Below are positions 24,901 to 36,900 of a DNA stretch of 64,000 nt, piece by piece. The DNA is from Myrica gale. Its lineage: Eukaryota > Streptophyta > Magnoliopsida > Fagales > Myricaceae. The stretch covers positions 7,618,001-7,682,000 of the forward strand of contig OZ005602.1 in the NCBI GenBank assembly GCA_963930655.1. The letters are read 5' to 3'. A program made the position numbers and the translations under genes. A model generated the notes under the pieces. That model was not told the DNA's origin and searched no databases. It was given only the letters and a program-made list of their open reading frames with translations. Numbering within the stretch: position 1 is the stretch's first letter; each line of letters opens with the position of its first letter.

Positions 24901-27900
24901 ATGTCCGTAAAATTAATTAGTATGCCCTCTGTTGGTTGTGGCAGGATAGCAGGCCCAAAGAGCAGTTTCGGAATGAGATTCGCTCTCCATTGGAGGTAAT
25001 TTTTTTGGCACACTGTTTAATCGTCTCAAAATAATGTGGTGAGGATATGTTCTGCTAGTCTTTGGCCGAATATTGCAGATTAAAAAAAAAAAAAGAGGAA
25101 GAGAAAAACTACATAAAAAATGTATATCCAAAGCAAGAAGATTCTTCTATAAGAATTTTTCAGGGTCAAACAAGCTTTTAATCTTTTTTTCACATTAAAT
25201 TAGGAGGATGTTGCATCTTTACGTGCAAAAGTTGCAGCACTAGAGGAGGATTTGCGTAGATCAAGTCAAGAGGCCTCCAAGTATGAAAATCTTCACCACC
25301 AGTTGGAAAAGGTAATTGATAGGTTGCAATATGTATAAAATGCTTACCATATGTATAGTGCAATACAATTTATATTGTAATTGGGTGGCATTTTTTTTTC
25401 TTGAACTTTTCTTGCAGAATGTCTTTGTTCACTTGTTACAGTGTGATGCAGCACTTTCTTTTCTTTCTATGAAGTTTCTTTTTTCAATTGTAATTTCTGG
25501 CAGGAATTGAAGGACCTCAAAGACTACGAACATCAAATGAAGCCTAAGGTGTGCTTCTTTAAGGATCTTGATCATGAAGCAGTTACAACTTGTAATTGCG
25601 GATCTTCTCATTTTATGGCTGTTGTGATTCCCTGATTCCTTTAAAGTAGCATTAGTTCATTGTGTTCCAAAAACTAAGTGAAAGGGTATGCAAAAAGAGA
25701 CCACATGAAGAGGGCAGTGATGAAGAACCTTTTATAGACCCTTACAGATAAGTGCCACACTTGGCGAGGTATGAGCTACCTCAATAGTTGCACAAGGTAC
25801 CTCATGAGTGTGGTTTCTCCTTGATGGGAGGAAACCACTGCTTTGTGATGTTGCAATTAGCTCTGGATTTGGGTCATGGAATATCGGCTCTGGTGGTTCT
25901 GCCTCACAGAATATAGTAGTTAGATATTTATTCACACTTGATCTTATGTCGTCTTACTGAAACGACAGATATCACAATCCCAATTTTTGGATTTTTCTGT
26001 GCATGTAGTCTGCTTCATAGATTAGTATCTGAGACAGAATTGAGTGTTATAATGTATTGATTGGTAGGTGTATAATTGACAAATTTTTGCCATATGACGG
26101 GTTTTGGCTTTCTCCTCACACTGGTTTTCTCTATCCGTTCAGAGAACGAAGATAATATCTGATCTGCTGATATCTGTTTCAAAAGCTCAGAGACAGGAAG
26201 CTAGGATGAAGGTACGACAGGACTCTTTGAGACTTGGCAATGTGGGTGTAATCAGGTACTTCATTAATTGCTTCTAATAGTGGCACTTGGAAGTAGATCT
26301 ATGTGCTTGGATGGTCATGATGAACTTAGGATAAGTAGGATTGGAAAGAAGATTGTAGAGCCAAAGAAGCTTAGTATTTAATGATGTTTGATACTACAGA
26401 GGAAACAAAAGAGAAAAAACGAAAAATCACACCAGAGGATGTAGAACTGTTTAATGATGCTGAAGTTTAAAAGTAATAAACAAGCCATGAGTTGTCGCCC
26501 TTCTATGCCTTTTCCAATCTTTCTGGCTATTCAGATGTGAATTAGGTTGAAATTGTCAAATATTTGAATAGATGAGAGGAATTCTTTTCCTAATGTAATA
26601 GACGTGGCTTTATATGCTATTAGAATTGATATAGCTTCGCATGTATTTTTACGTATCTATAGATGCACACATTTAGAAGTAAATTTTAAAAGATACTCAT
26701 ATACACTTGAGATTAGATTGTAAAATTTGTTGATGAGGTCATAAGACGAAATTTTAATATTCACGAAATTTTAATATTCAAGTTTATGGAAAAGAATAAA
26801 TTATATAATTTTGTAGTGACATAAGGTTTTAGCAATATAAGGTTGGTGAATTTAATATCTCTAAGTCGAATATAGTTTATCTTACTAACATGTGTGATAC
26901 TACTTGATAATAGCTAAATAACTACTAATTAAATGAATATATTATAAAATTCAGTGATGGAAATGATTTATGAGGAAGTAGTAAATAATGATGCAGCTCA
27001 CGAACAAGTTCAAGCTTGTTTAAAAGTAAATGATTCCGGAAGGTAGGGGGTCAGGGTGGGTGGAACTAGCCTCTGTGTTTCAGGAGGTGGTTACTTACCT
27101 TGGTCAGCTTAAAAATGGAGGTGGAGGCTCTTATGGTCTAGAGTCCGTAAGGAGGTATCTTTCGTTGAAGCTGCTAAGAGAGGGTCAATGGGGGAGAGCT
27201 CTTGAGATGGGGTGATGGTCGTAAGGGCGTTGAGGTGGTTGGGGGTGGCGTGGAGAAGAAGGCACCGCTGCATGACTCTGCGCATGCAAATTTGGTGAGC
27301 AACGCTTCATTTTCCAAGGAGTTAGCATTTAATGCTCAGTTGGCTGGTGGTAGGGTGATTGACGTGGCTTTCTGGAGAATCAAATTGAAGGGGATTAGAG
27401 GAGAAATTGATGACCTTTTAAATCTTTTGGGGAACAATGATGGGCTGGGTACTTCTCATTTGGCATCTCTTGGTCCTGTGGTTAAGTCAGTATGGGAAAG
27501 GAAGGACAAACCACCCACGCAAGAGCTGGTGAAGGTGGATCGGCTGAGCCCAATTCTTTCAAGCCCAAGTGACTTGGTTTTGGCCCAGAACGATGTCTCA
27601 GGCTTGGACCCTTCGGATGGGCTGAAGTCTTTGGGCCAGCCGGATGTTTTTACTCCTTTGGGGGCTCAGGAAGTGGGGGGTGGGTCGGATCTGAATGGGT
27701 TGGGGTTGGGTCTCCTTTGTGACCCGTCACCTATGCGTGGATCTGGTGTCGTTCAGCATGGAGGTTCGTCAGATGGTGCAGACCAAGCTTCTGCTGGCGA
27801 GGATGGTCGACGTCGACTGCGGGGGCGAGAGTTAGCAGCCCGGTGGCCTTTCCGGCGACGGAGCTGTCTCTAAGCTTCGGTACTTTGCCTCCCGTCGTGG

Positions 27901-30900
27901 CTGCCTCGTTCTTCCCAGGGGTTTTTTTTTCGTCGGATATTCTCACTGAAGGGCCAGATCAGGTCGCCGGCTCCTCCTTAGTGTTTTTTGATGAGGATAA
28001 GGGGGTGGGTTTGGATGGGCAGTTGGTGAGGCTAGTGGAGTGGGGCAGGGCAGGGAAAATGTTGAGGGGGTGAATGGGGATGGTCGTGAGGAGTTGTGTG
28101 AGGTGTTTGGCAGTCCTGGTGGAGGGGATAGGCTGGGCGTTGTCCTTTTAGGGGGTTCTCAGCTTCTCGGTCAAAGTTTTGTGATGGAGGAGGTACTTGG
28201 GATGGCTCCGATTGATTGTATTGTTGACGGGAGTGTAGTGGGAGTGCTAGATGCAGTGGGAGAGGTAGGAGGGGAGTTGTCTTTGGTGAAGGTTGTAGAA
28301 CCAGATCTGTGTGGGGCTCCGCTGGCGGTCTATAGCCCCGATGGAAGGGAGTTTGAGTGCCATAGGAGTTTCGGGGCTTCGGGGTGGGTGTTAGATATGG
28401 TGTCGTCTTTCAGACTTATGGTGGGTGTCTTGTGATGGTTGTGAGAATGATTTGTTGAGTCTTTTTGCTGCGTTGGAAAGAGATAGGGAGCAGAGTAGCC
28501 TTAAGACTCCCAATAGGAAGGGTGGCAAATTGGTTAGAGAGATGAAGGGTTTAGTGTCTTCTATTAATTATGATAGGAAGTCCGATTCTTTGAGGAAGGG
28601 TAAGAGTGAGGGGAGGGCATTGATGGTGATTAGATGATGCCAAAAATTATTAGTTGGAATGTAAGGGGGCTCAATGATAGAGCAAAATGTAAGGGAGTGG
28701 GGAATTTGTTGAGGGGATGGAAACCAGACTTGGTTTGTCTTCAGGAGACCAAGGTAGCTGCTATGACTAGGCATGTGATTAGACGTTTGTGGGGTGGTCC
28801 CTTTGTGAGATGATGTTGTTTTGAGGCGGATGGTGCCTCGGGGGTATTTTTTTGTGGGATACTAGGGTGATTGAGATGGTAGATTCTTGTATCGGTTCTT
28901 TCTCCGTCTCGGCTATCTTTAGAAATCTAGTTGATGGGGTGGAGTGGATTTTTTCAGGAGTTTATGACCCTAATGCTGATAGTAGTAGAAGTTTGTTGTG
29001 GGATGAGTTGGTGGGGGTGAGAGCTCTGTGGGATTTTCCGATGACAGTACAAGAGACTATACTGATAACTACTATAGCATACAAGCTAAAAAATTGAGAA
29101 ATCCGGAAAATCCACAAAAGGACTGCCTAAACCCGAATTAACCCATGGAAACAGAGAATGCAACAAAAAATCCCCCAAACTAGCCAAAGACACAACCCTG
29201 TCTTCAAAACATCTCTCATTCCTTTCCCTCCACAAACTCCGCCAGATGCAAGCTGAAATCATCTTCCAAATGGCCGACGCAGTTGGATCCTCAAACTTCC
29301 TCTTCCAACAGCGCAAAACATCCATCACCTTACTCGGCATAACCCAATCATAGTTAAGAATGCTCAGCACATGCCCCTACATTCCTCTTGCCACCGGGCA
29401 GTAAAGAAGGATATGATCAACAGTTTCTCCATCGCTCTTTTCTTTAATAAAATTGCCTTATAAAAAAAAAGTAAATGAACCAAGTGTAAGCATATTTTCA
29501 AGTTTGGCAAGAAGCTCAATCCCGACTTTTGCTCAAGAAAAAGGAGAATGAAGTAAAAGAACCAAGCTTGAGTATTCAGTATTTGTTTAAACTCAACTCG
29601 ATTATAGTCCTACTCGCATTTTTTTAACTTGAACTTTGAAGCAGTCTAATGCTTGGCTTATTTGCGCAGTCTACTTTGGAGATTCTATGTTGCATGCTTA
29701 ACTGTAATCTCACATTTAGGTTAGAGTTTTTGTTTGAATATCTTGCAAGGCATTTGTTATCTTTAAACTCAACGGTAAAAATGCTTAATTGAGACTTCTT
29801 TGCACACATGTATATGTGTGACACCTTGCATACTACATGGAGTGGGAGAAGAGAAAGAATGATCAGTGAATAGTATAAGACCAAGTCCTACATTGGATGC
29901 TTATTGGGTAAAACTGAGACTTATATATGTTCCAAGTGGATTCAAAAGCAATCTTGACTATTTCTTTTGAAGTTAAAGCGTAGATGTAGCTAGCGGTGCC
30001 CCTGGGTACTAATGTGGGCTTGGCGGCCTTGATGAGGGCGTTAGGAATTTAAGAGATGGAGATTGTGACACCCCAAGTCCCACATGGAGCAGGAGAAGAG
30101 AAAGAATGATTAGTAAATAGTTTAAGGTGAAGTCCCACATTAGTTTTTATTGGGTAGAACTAGGACTTATATATGTTCCAAGGGGCTTCAAAAATAACTT
30201 TGACTAATCCTTTTGAAGTCAAAGCGCAGTTGTGGCTAACGCTGCCCTTGGGTCGTTACAATATACTTGATATAAATGGGAACATCCTTGAGGTACTCGT
30301 TTTCTGTCCAGAACAGCTCTAAGCTTAATATTTTCCTTCCTTTGTTCAAGTGCCACTGCCACATTGGTGGTTTTAGCTGGCAATCATCGTTGTTATCATT
30401 TAGGTTCTTGAGGTTTTCTTTGGTTTCCGTCAAAAGAAATTGTTTTGCTGAATGTTGATAGCAACAAAAGAATTTCGCAGAGAATCCCAGCAAGATAACT
30501 CAAACAGAAAATTGTTGTTAGTATACCTTAACCCAAAGATGATTACTCTTGGTGCTATTATACGATCATGAAGAGCCGAGAAATGTTGAGGTACTATCTC
30601 AGGATCTGGTATTCCTTCTTTTGCATAAAATAGTCCCATTTGGAGTAGGAAAAGTCTGTCATCTGAGACTTTTTATTTTTTTGATAAGTAAGCCAATCTT
30701 ATTAAAAAGAAGAAAAACAGGGAACACATAACACACGGAGTCAACAGTACAAGAGAATATACTGAAGAACCCAAACACAAACAAAAACTCAATGAACACC
30801 AAGAAACGCCCAACAAGACAATCCCAATAACTCCCAACCAAACAGACTCGCCCAAAAACACAAAGCACCCTCAACCCACTAGCCAACAAGACTCCCAAGA

Positions 30901-33900
30901 ACTCTCACCCACCCGCAACCCTAAAGACACATAACGGGTCCCCTAGCAGTCCAGCCCATAGCTCTTAGTCTTCCCAGCGATCGACGAAGACCCTTCATAG
31001 TTGATCGAAGACTGTAATCCCTTCAACTCCCTGAGCATCCTCCCCCCTGATTTTCTAAACTTTTTCGAGCTAAGCTGCACCCGGTTGTGTTCCAACGCTT
31101 GAAAGAGATCCCTTAGTTTTTCCTCTTGACCACCACACGACACCCCAACCATCTGACCCACAGAGGAAACCATGTCCAAGACCCACGCCGGTGATTCCCC
31201 CCCCCCCCCCCCCAAAGCTTTACAGGGGAAACAGCCCTCCAATGGCTCAATCGTGGTAGAGTTTCCAGCTAGCGGCACTGGGCCAACGCAACTGTCTACA
31301 CACACAATAGCCCCTCCCCCTTCTAAAGAAACTGCTGACCCTCCTAAATCCCCCAGTGAAGCCGACGGACCGTCAACCTCTGAAACCTCTAAAACAGAGT
31401 TACCGAGAGCCAAAGACTTCCCCCCCACCTCACCAGCCGACGCTATCCCTTCAGAAATCACCATAGCAGAGTCGTCGACCACCTCTGTGCCCACTACAGA
31501 GGAGAACTGCCTATCGGGAAGTACGACAAGATCAGAGGTATTTTCTGGCAACAACTCTGGCGTCGTTGGTACCCCATAAGAGGAGAACTGCCTATCGGGA
31601 AGTACGGCAAGATCAGACGCATTTTCCGGCCACAACTCTGGCGCCTTAAGGGTCTCCGGGCAATCGCCAGCCACGACGGAAGATGTCGACGAAGGGGCTG
31701 TCGGCGCCGACGATTGGGTAGCACCATCTGGGTCACCACCAAGACCCGTCAAGGGCCTGTGTAAGTCCCCCACAACCAGGGCCCCGAAGAGCCCTCGAAG
31801 GCCTCTGGGCCACCAGGGTGTAGCCCAGACGAGGAGGCCCGTCCAGGCATGCCCAGCTGAGACAGAAACACATGGTCTAGAGAAAATGGGTCCGGCCCAT
31901 CTCGTTTCACATCCATGGCCCCCGAAGAGCCCTCTAATGCCTCTGGGCCACCATGGTGCAGCCCAGACGAGCAGGCACGTCCAGGCAGGCCCAACTGAGA
32001 CAGAATCTCATTGTCGGGAGAAAATGGGACCGTCCCATCTCGTTTCGCTTCATCCTCGGCACTCAAGGCCTTTTCACGGCAATCAGGGCAACAACTACCC
32101 AAATCCACGGAGCCCGCCTCACCCAACAAACTCAAAGACTGGAAGATACGGTCAAACGCCTCCTTAAGGCTCAAAAGACGCACGCGAATATGCTGAGGAC
32201 AGAGGGTCGCATGCCGACTGACACCCGCCGACTTCACAGCATCCTCCTGGTAACTGTCAGCCTCGAATACAGCAGACTGCACCCGCTTCTCCCCATGCGT
32301 GAAAATGGAGTCAGAACCTTTCGGCGGGGCTCCAAAATTTGAACATGCCATACCGGAGGGAAGCAGCGGGGGTTTCCTCTTGACGACGTCAGCAAAGGAA
32401 ACGACATTGCTCCGCTCGGCCTCACCCTTGGAAAAACGACCCGGCCGAGAATAGCCGAAGAAAGCAACAACAGCCTGAAAGCATCCGGCCAGCAACTGCC
32501 ATCCACTCCCACAGACACCCTCAGGGACCATAATCGCACCTCTGCGACGTCCCTCCCCATACGCAATAATAGCGACGTATCGCCCCGCCTTATTCCTGCA
32601 CCTCTGAGCCAGAAACGCGCTAGAGGCTTCGTTGAACTTCAGAGCAAAAGGTCGCGCGGCGTCAGCCTCCAACAATTTGCCGACCAAGTTAACCACCCAA
32701 AATGCCCCAAACCTCCCAAATGTAATCGTGCTGTATTTCTTCCGACTCCATTCAGATAACGTAACCACTCCACCTTCGCTAGCAGTAACTCGGAACTCTT
32801 TTGCTTCGACTCTGAAACACCTCGAGAACCCCATCGGAAAACAGAACCACAAAACGAGAGCGGGACTCCCGTCCTACATTGGGTCACAAACTAGAAGAGC
32901 GCAATGAACTCCTGAGACTTTTTATGACTTCATCAACTATTGATTCTTTAGTTCTCTTTTTAATAGAGGAGAGATTTAGAGAACCATTTAGAAGTGGGAC
33001 TTTTGAGTTACTAGTTTTTTCCTGTTTTGACATTTTTTCACTAATTGATAAGATCTGAAGGACACACGTTCTATTGTTAGCGCATTTGTCCATGAACATA
33101 GCACAGAAACTTCCTTTTGGGATGTGCGTGTGCATAGAGGCACCTGTTTTCAGTGGATTTTTTACACACTACAATATTAAGGCATACATCATGTTGAATT
33201 GGTGTGGCGTGTGCAAGAAAATGGTGAGGCAGTATGTCATGAGCTAGAGAAGCACTAAATACTTTTGTGCTATATCAGCAAAGCATTGACTTATCCTTAC
33301 TGTTGTCAATTCTTTGCATCCCTTTATGCTAGAGAATTCCCCTTTATCCAAATAAAGCTAAACCTTTCCTATTATTTGGGCATCTTCCATCTTATACTTT
33401 ATACTTGATTGATCATGTTTTGTTGTGAATTGCAGAGCAGGAACTGTCATATCAGAGACATGGGAAGATGGGCAAGTGTTGAAGGATGTCAATTATCATC
33501 TTGTATGCTCTTTCCAGAATTCTTTTTACTTATTTAAATTAGATTCTGTTAGTTTGGAGCTTTCTTCGCACGCTAGGGTCTTTAGACCCAATGACAATGC
33601 CTCTCCCATAACTAGGAGTTTGAGAATGAACGCCCGAGTGCAATCCCAGGTCGTCTGTGGTTTACATTTTCCCATAAAAGTGTGACTTTTGTTCATATGT
33701 TGACTCCTTCATTTTAGCCACAATTAACTTTTTGCCACCCTAAGTTATCATACTTATTATGTGACGTGAAGTATTTTCAGGCACATAATGACTTTTATAA
33801 TGTGTTTATCACAACCACTATATGTAAACAAAAGTTGACGGATAACTAATTTTTATCATGTATTCCTTGCTCTGGGAATTTGATGCTTCTCATTTGTGGT

Positions 33901-36900
33901 TAAGCTTTGTTGGGATTCTAGTTTTGATTACTTTCTTCCTATAACCACTATATGCAATTCGTTTTTTTTAAAGGCCAATCCATATAACATTCTCATTGAT
34001 ATTTGTTCATCTCCCATGATTAACCGTATCACTTTTTAAGTCCGCTCACAACAAGCTAAGAATAAAGTTTGTCAGCATGATTTGCGGCATCATGAGGCGC
34101 CAGAGGCACACTGACATGCACCAGGGGCATGCTGACAGTGTCATGAGGCGCCAAAGGCATGCTGACATGCGCCAGGGGCGCCAAACGTCTCATGAGTGCG
34201 GCAGAGAGCTCATGATGGCGGCAGAAGGCTGTGCAGCAAGAAAATTTGAATTTGGGCCGCTGCAGGGCAGTTGCGTGTGTCAGTGGCCTTGCCAGGCGCG
34301 GGGCTGGCTCCCTAGGCTTCCTGCATTAGGCTGCCAGACCTGCTGCATGGCTTAGCAGCAAGCAACTGCTAGGCAACCACACAGGAAGATCATCATCACA
34401 CCAAATACTCAGGCTCTGCTGTTGCGTGCGTCAGTGGCCTTGCCGCCCAGGCAAAGTTGCAGAGGCCTAACACACCTATTGCAGAACCTTGTAGCAAGCA
34501 ACTGCAGTGCAGACAGTTGACTTGCATGCTCAACACAATCCTGAAGGCTATAATAAAGGGCTTGGACCCTTGATGAGGTAGGGGGAGTTGAAAGTGTTGA
34601 AAACTTGTATGGAGAGTAGAGATTTGTTCTTGAGGAGCCGTTAGCTTATTTCGACTAGTGGTTCGCTTGGCTGTAAGAACCCTAGTCCTTGTACAACTTT
34701 GCTAATAGCCGAGTCTAAAGGTTGGGAGTATTACTCCCTTAAAGCTTGGTGTCTGCTGCGTTTGTTTCTCGACCCTGACCTCTAGTGATCACCGTTTGTT
34801 GTTGGCTGTGACTAGACTCGGTGTCTAATGCCATCACGTAGAAAAATTCTGTGCGAAATTACCTCCCCGTGACAGTTGGTATCAAAGCTGCGTTGAAGGA
34901 TCAGGGCTTGTGGTGCCACTCAAGAATTGAAGGAGCGAGTTGCTAGACTTGAAGCAATGCTGGGGATGCCGAGCGGCTGGATGGAGTCATTCAAGACATC
35001 CAAGCGCTGCAAGTTTCCCTTGAGGAGCGTACATCCCCCATCCTGAGAAGGCTGGAGGATCGAGCTGATGAGCACGCCGCCTTGGCTGCTCACAGTATGG
35101 AATGGATCCTAGAAGAGGTGGAGTCTTTAAGAGACACCATACAAACCGAGGTTGCTGTGGTCAAGAAAGCTCTCGGGGGACTTCCCAGCGGAGGGGAAGC
35201 TTTATCTCGACTGAAAGTGTCCGACCCTCTAACCTTCAGAGAGTCACAATGCACGAAGGAGCTAGAGAATTTTCTCTGGGATATGGAGCAGTTCTTTCGA
35301 GCTGCTCGTGTTCCTGAGGACGAGAAGGTGATTGTGGCTACTATGTACTTGACCGGAGATGCAAAGCTCTGGTGGCGGTCCCGACTTGAGGACAACCTCA
35401 GTGCGGGACAACCAAAGATCAGCACGCGGGAGACCCTGAGGAAAGAACTCAAGGATCAGTTCATACCTTGCAATACCGCATAGGTTGCAAGGGTGTCCCT
35501 AAAGAAACTGAAGCACACGGGTTTAGCTCGAGATTATGTGATGATGTTCAGCTCTCTAATGTTGGACATCAAGGACATGTCAGAAGCAGACAAGCTCTTC
35601 AACTTCATGTCTGGCCAGCAGGGCTGAGCATGTGCAGAACTGAGAAGACAGAGGGTGCAGGATTTGCCTTCTGTCATGGCTACTACTTAGTCACTAGTGG
35701 ACTTCAAGCAATCTAAGGTCCCCACAGAGGAGAATCGAAACTCCAAGACCCAGTGTAAGTGCAAGAAAGAAAGGAAGGATGATAGGTCGAAGAGCTGGGG
35801 GAAGGAGCAAAAGCGTAAGGGAAAGGCCCCTGTGGTGGAGAAACAACAGGTCAAATCCACGGGCTGTTTCATTTGTGATGGGCCCCATAGGGCGGTCGAC
35901 TGTCCGAAACGTGAGAGATTGTCTGCCTTGGTGAAGGACAGTACCTCGGGCAAGGTTGATTCTGTAGGTCACGCCTGAGTTAACCCTATCCAACTTCGTT
36001 TGAATGCCCTTCAGGCCGGTGGACGTACAGAGTTGCTTTATGTGCCCCTTCGTGCCGGTGGACGCACAAAGTTGCTTTATGTGCCCCTACGTTCCAATGG
36101 CAATGAGATCTTAGTCATGCTGCATACGAGCGCCACACATAACTTTGCATCTGACAAGATAGTGGCGACGCTTGGGTTGAAGGTGAACAAATGCCCGAGC
36201 GAAATAAAGTCCGTTAACTCGGAGGCCCAATCTGTGATGGGAAGGGCTTGGGGAGTCCCCTTGGAGGTGGGGGAGTGGAAGGGCAAAATGGATTTCCTTG
36301 TGCCTCTGGATGATTTCAACGTCATCCTAGGCAATGAGTTCTTTGTTCAAGCTAAGGCTAGGCACATTCCTTTTCTGCGAGGTATGTTGGTGATGGATGA
36401 AAAACAGTCCTGTTTTGTGCATGCTTCCTCCAAGACACAGGCGAGGGATTGCTGAAAAAAGGCGAGCTCACCTACTTGGCTTCTTTGAGGGAGGTAGCTA
36501 CAGTAGCTGTGGAAGAGCCTCCTAGGGAGGGGCTCGACGTCTTGGACGAATTCGGGGATGTTATGCCCCTGAACTTCCGAAGACCCTACCTCCTCGACGT
36601 GTTGTGGATCAACAGATTGAGCTAGTACCAGGAGCTAAACCTTCTGCCCAAGCCCTTTACCGAATGAGTCCGAAGGAACTGGCGGAATTAAGGAAGCAGT
36701 TGGAGGAACTGCTGGATGCATACAGCCCTCGAATGCCTCTTCTGGAGCCCCTGTTCTATTCTAGAAGAAGCAAGACGGGTCCCTTCGAATGTGCGTTGAC
36801 TACCGGGGCTTGAATAAAGGTCACTGTGAAGAACAAATTTCTTGTGCCTCTCATTCAAGCTCTATTTGATAGGTTGAGCCAAGCAATCTACTTCACGAAG

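Noticed and set aside
31172-32342. Plus-strand ORFs opposite L-K ORF1
   Set aside because: Antisense shadows; the minus strand carries the recognisable ORF1 motifs.
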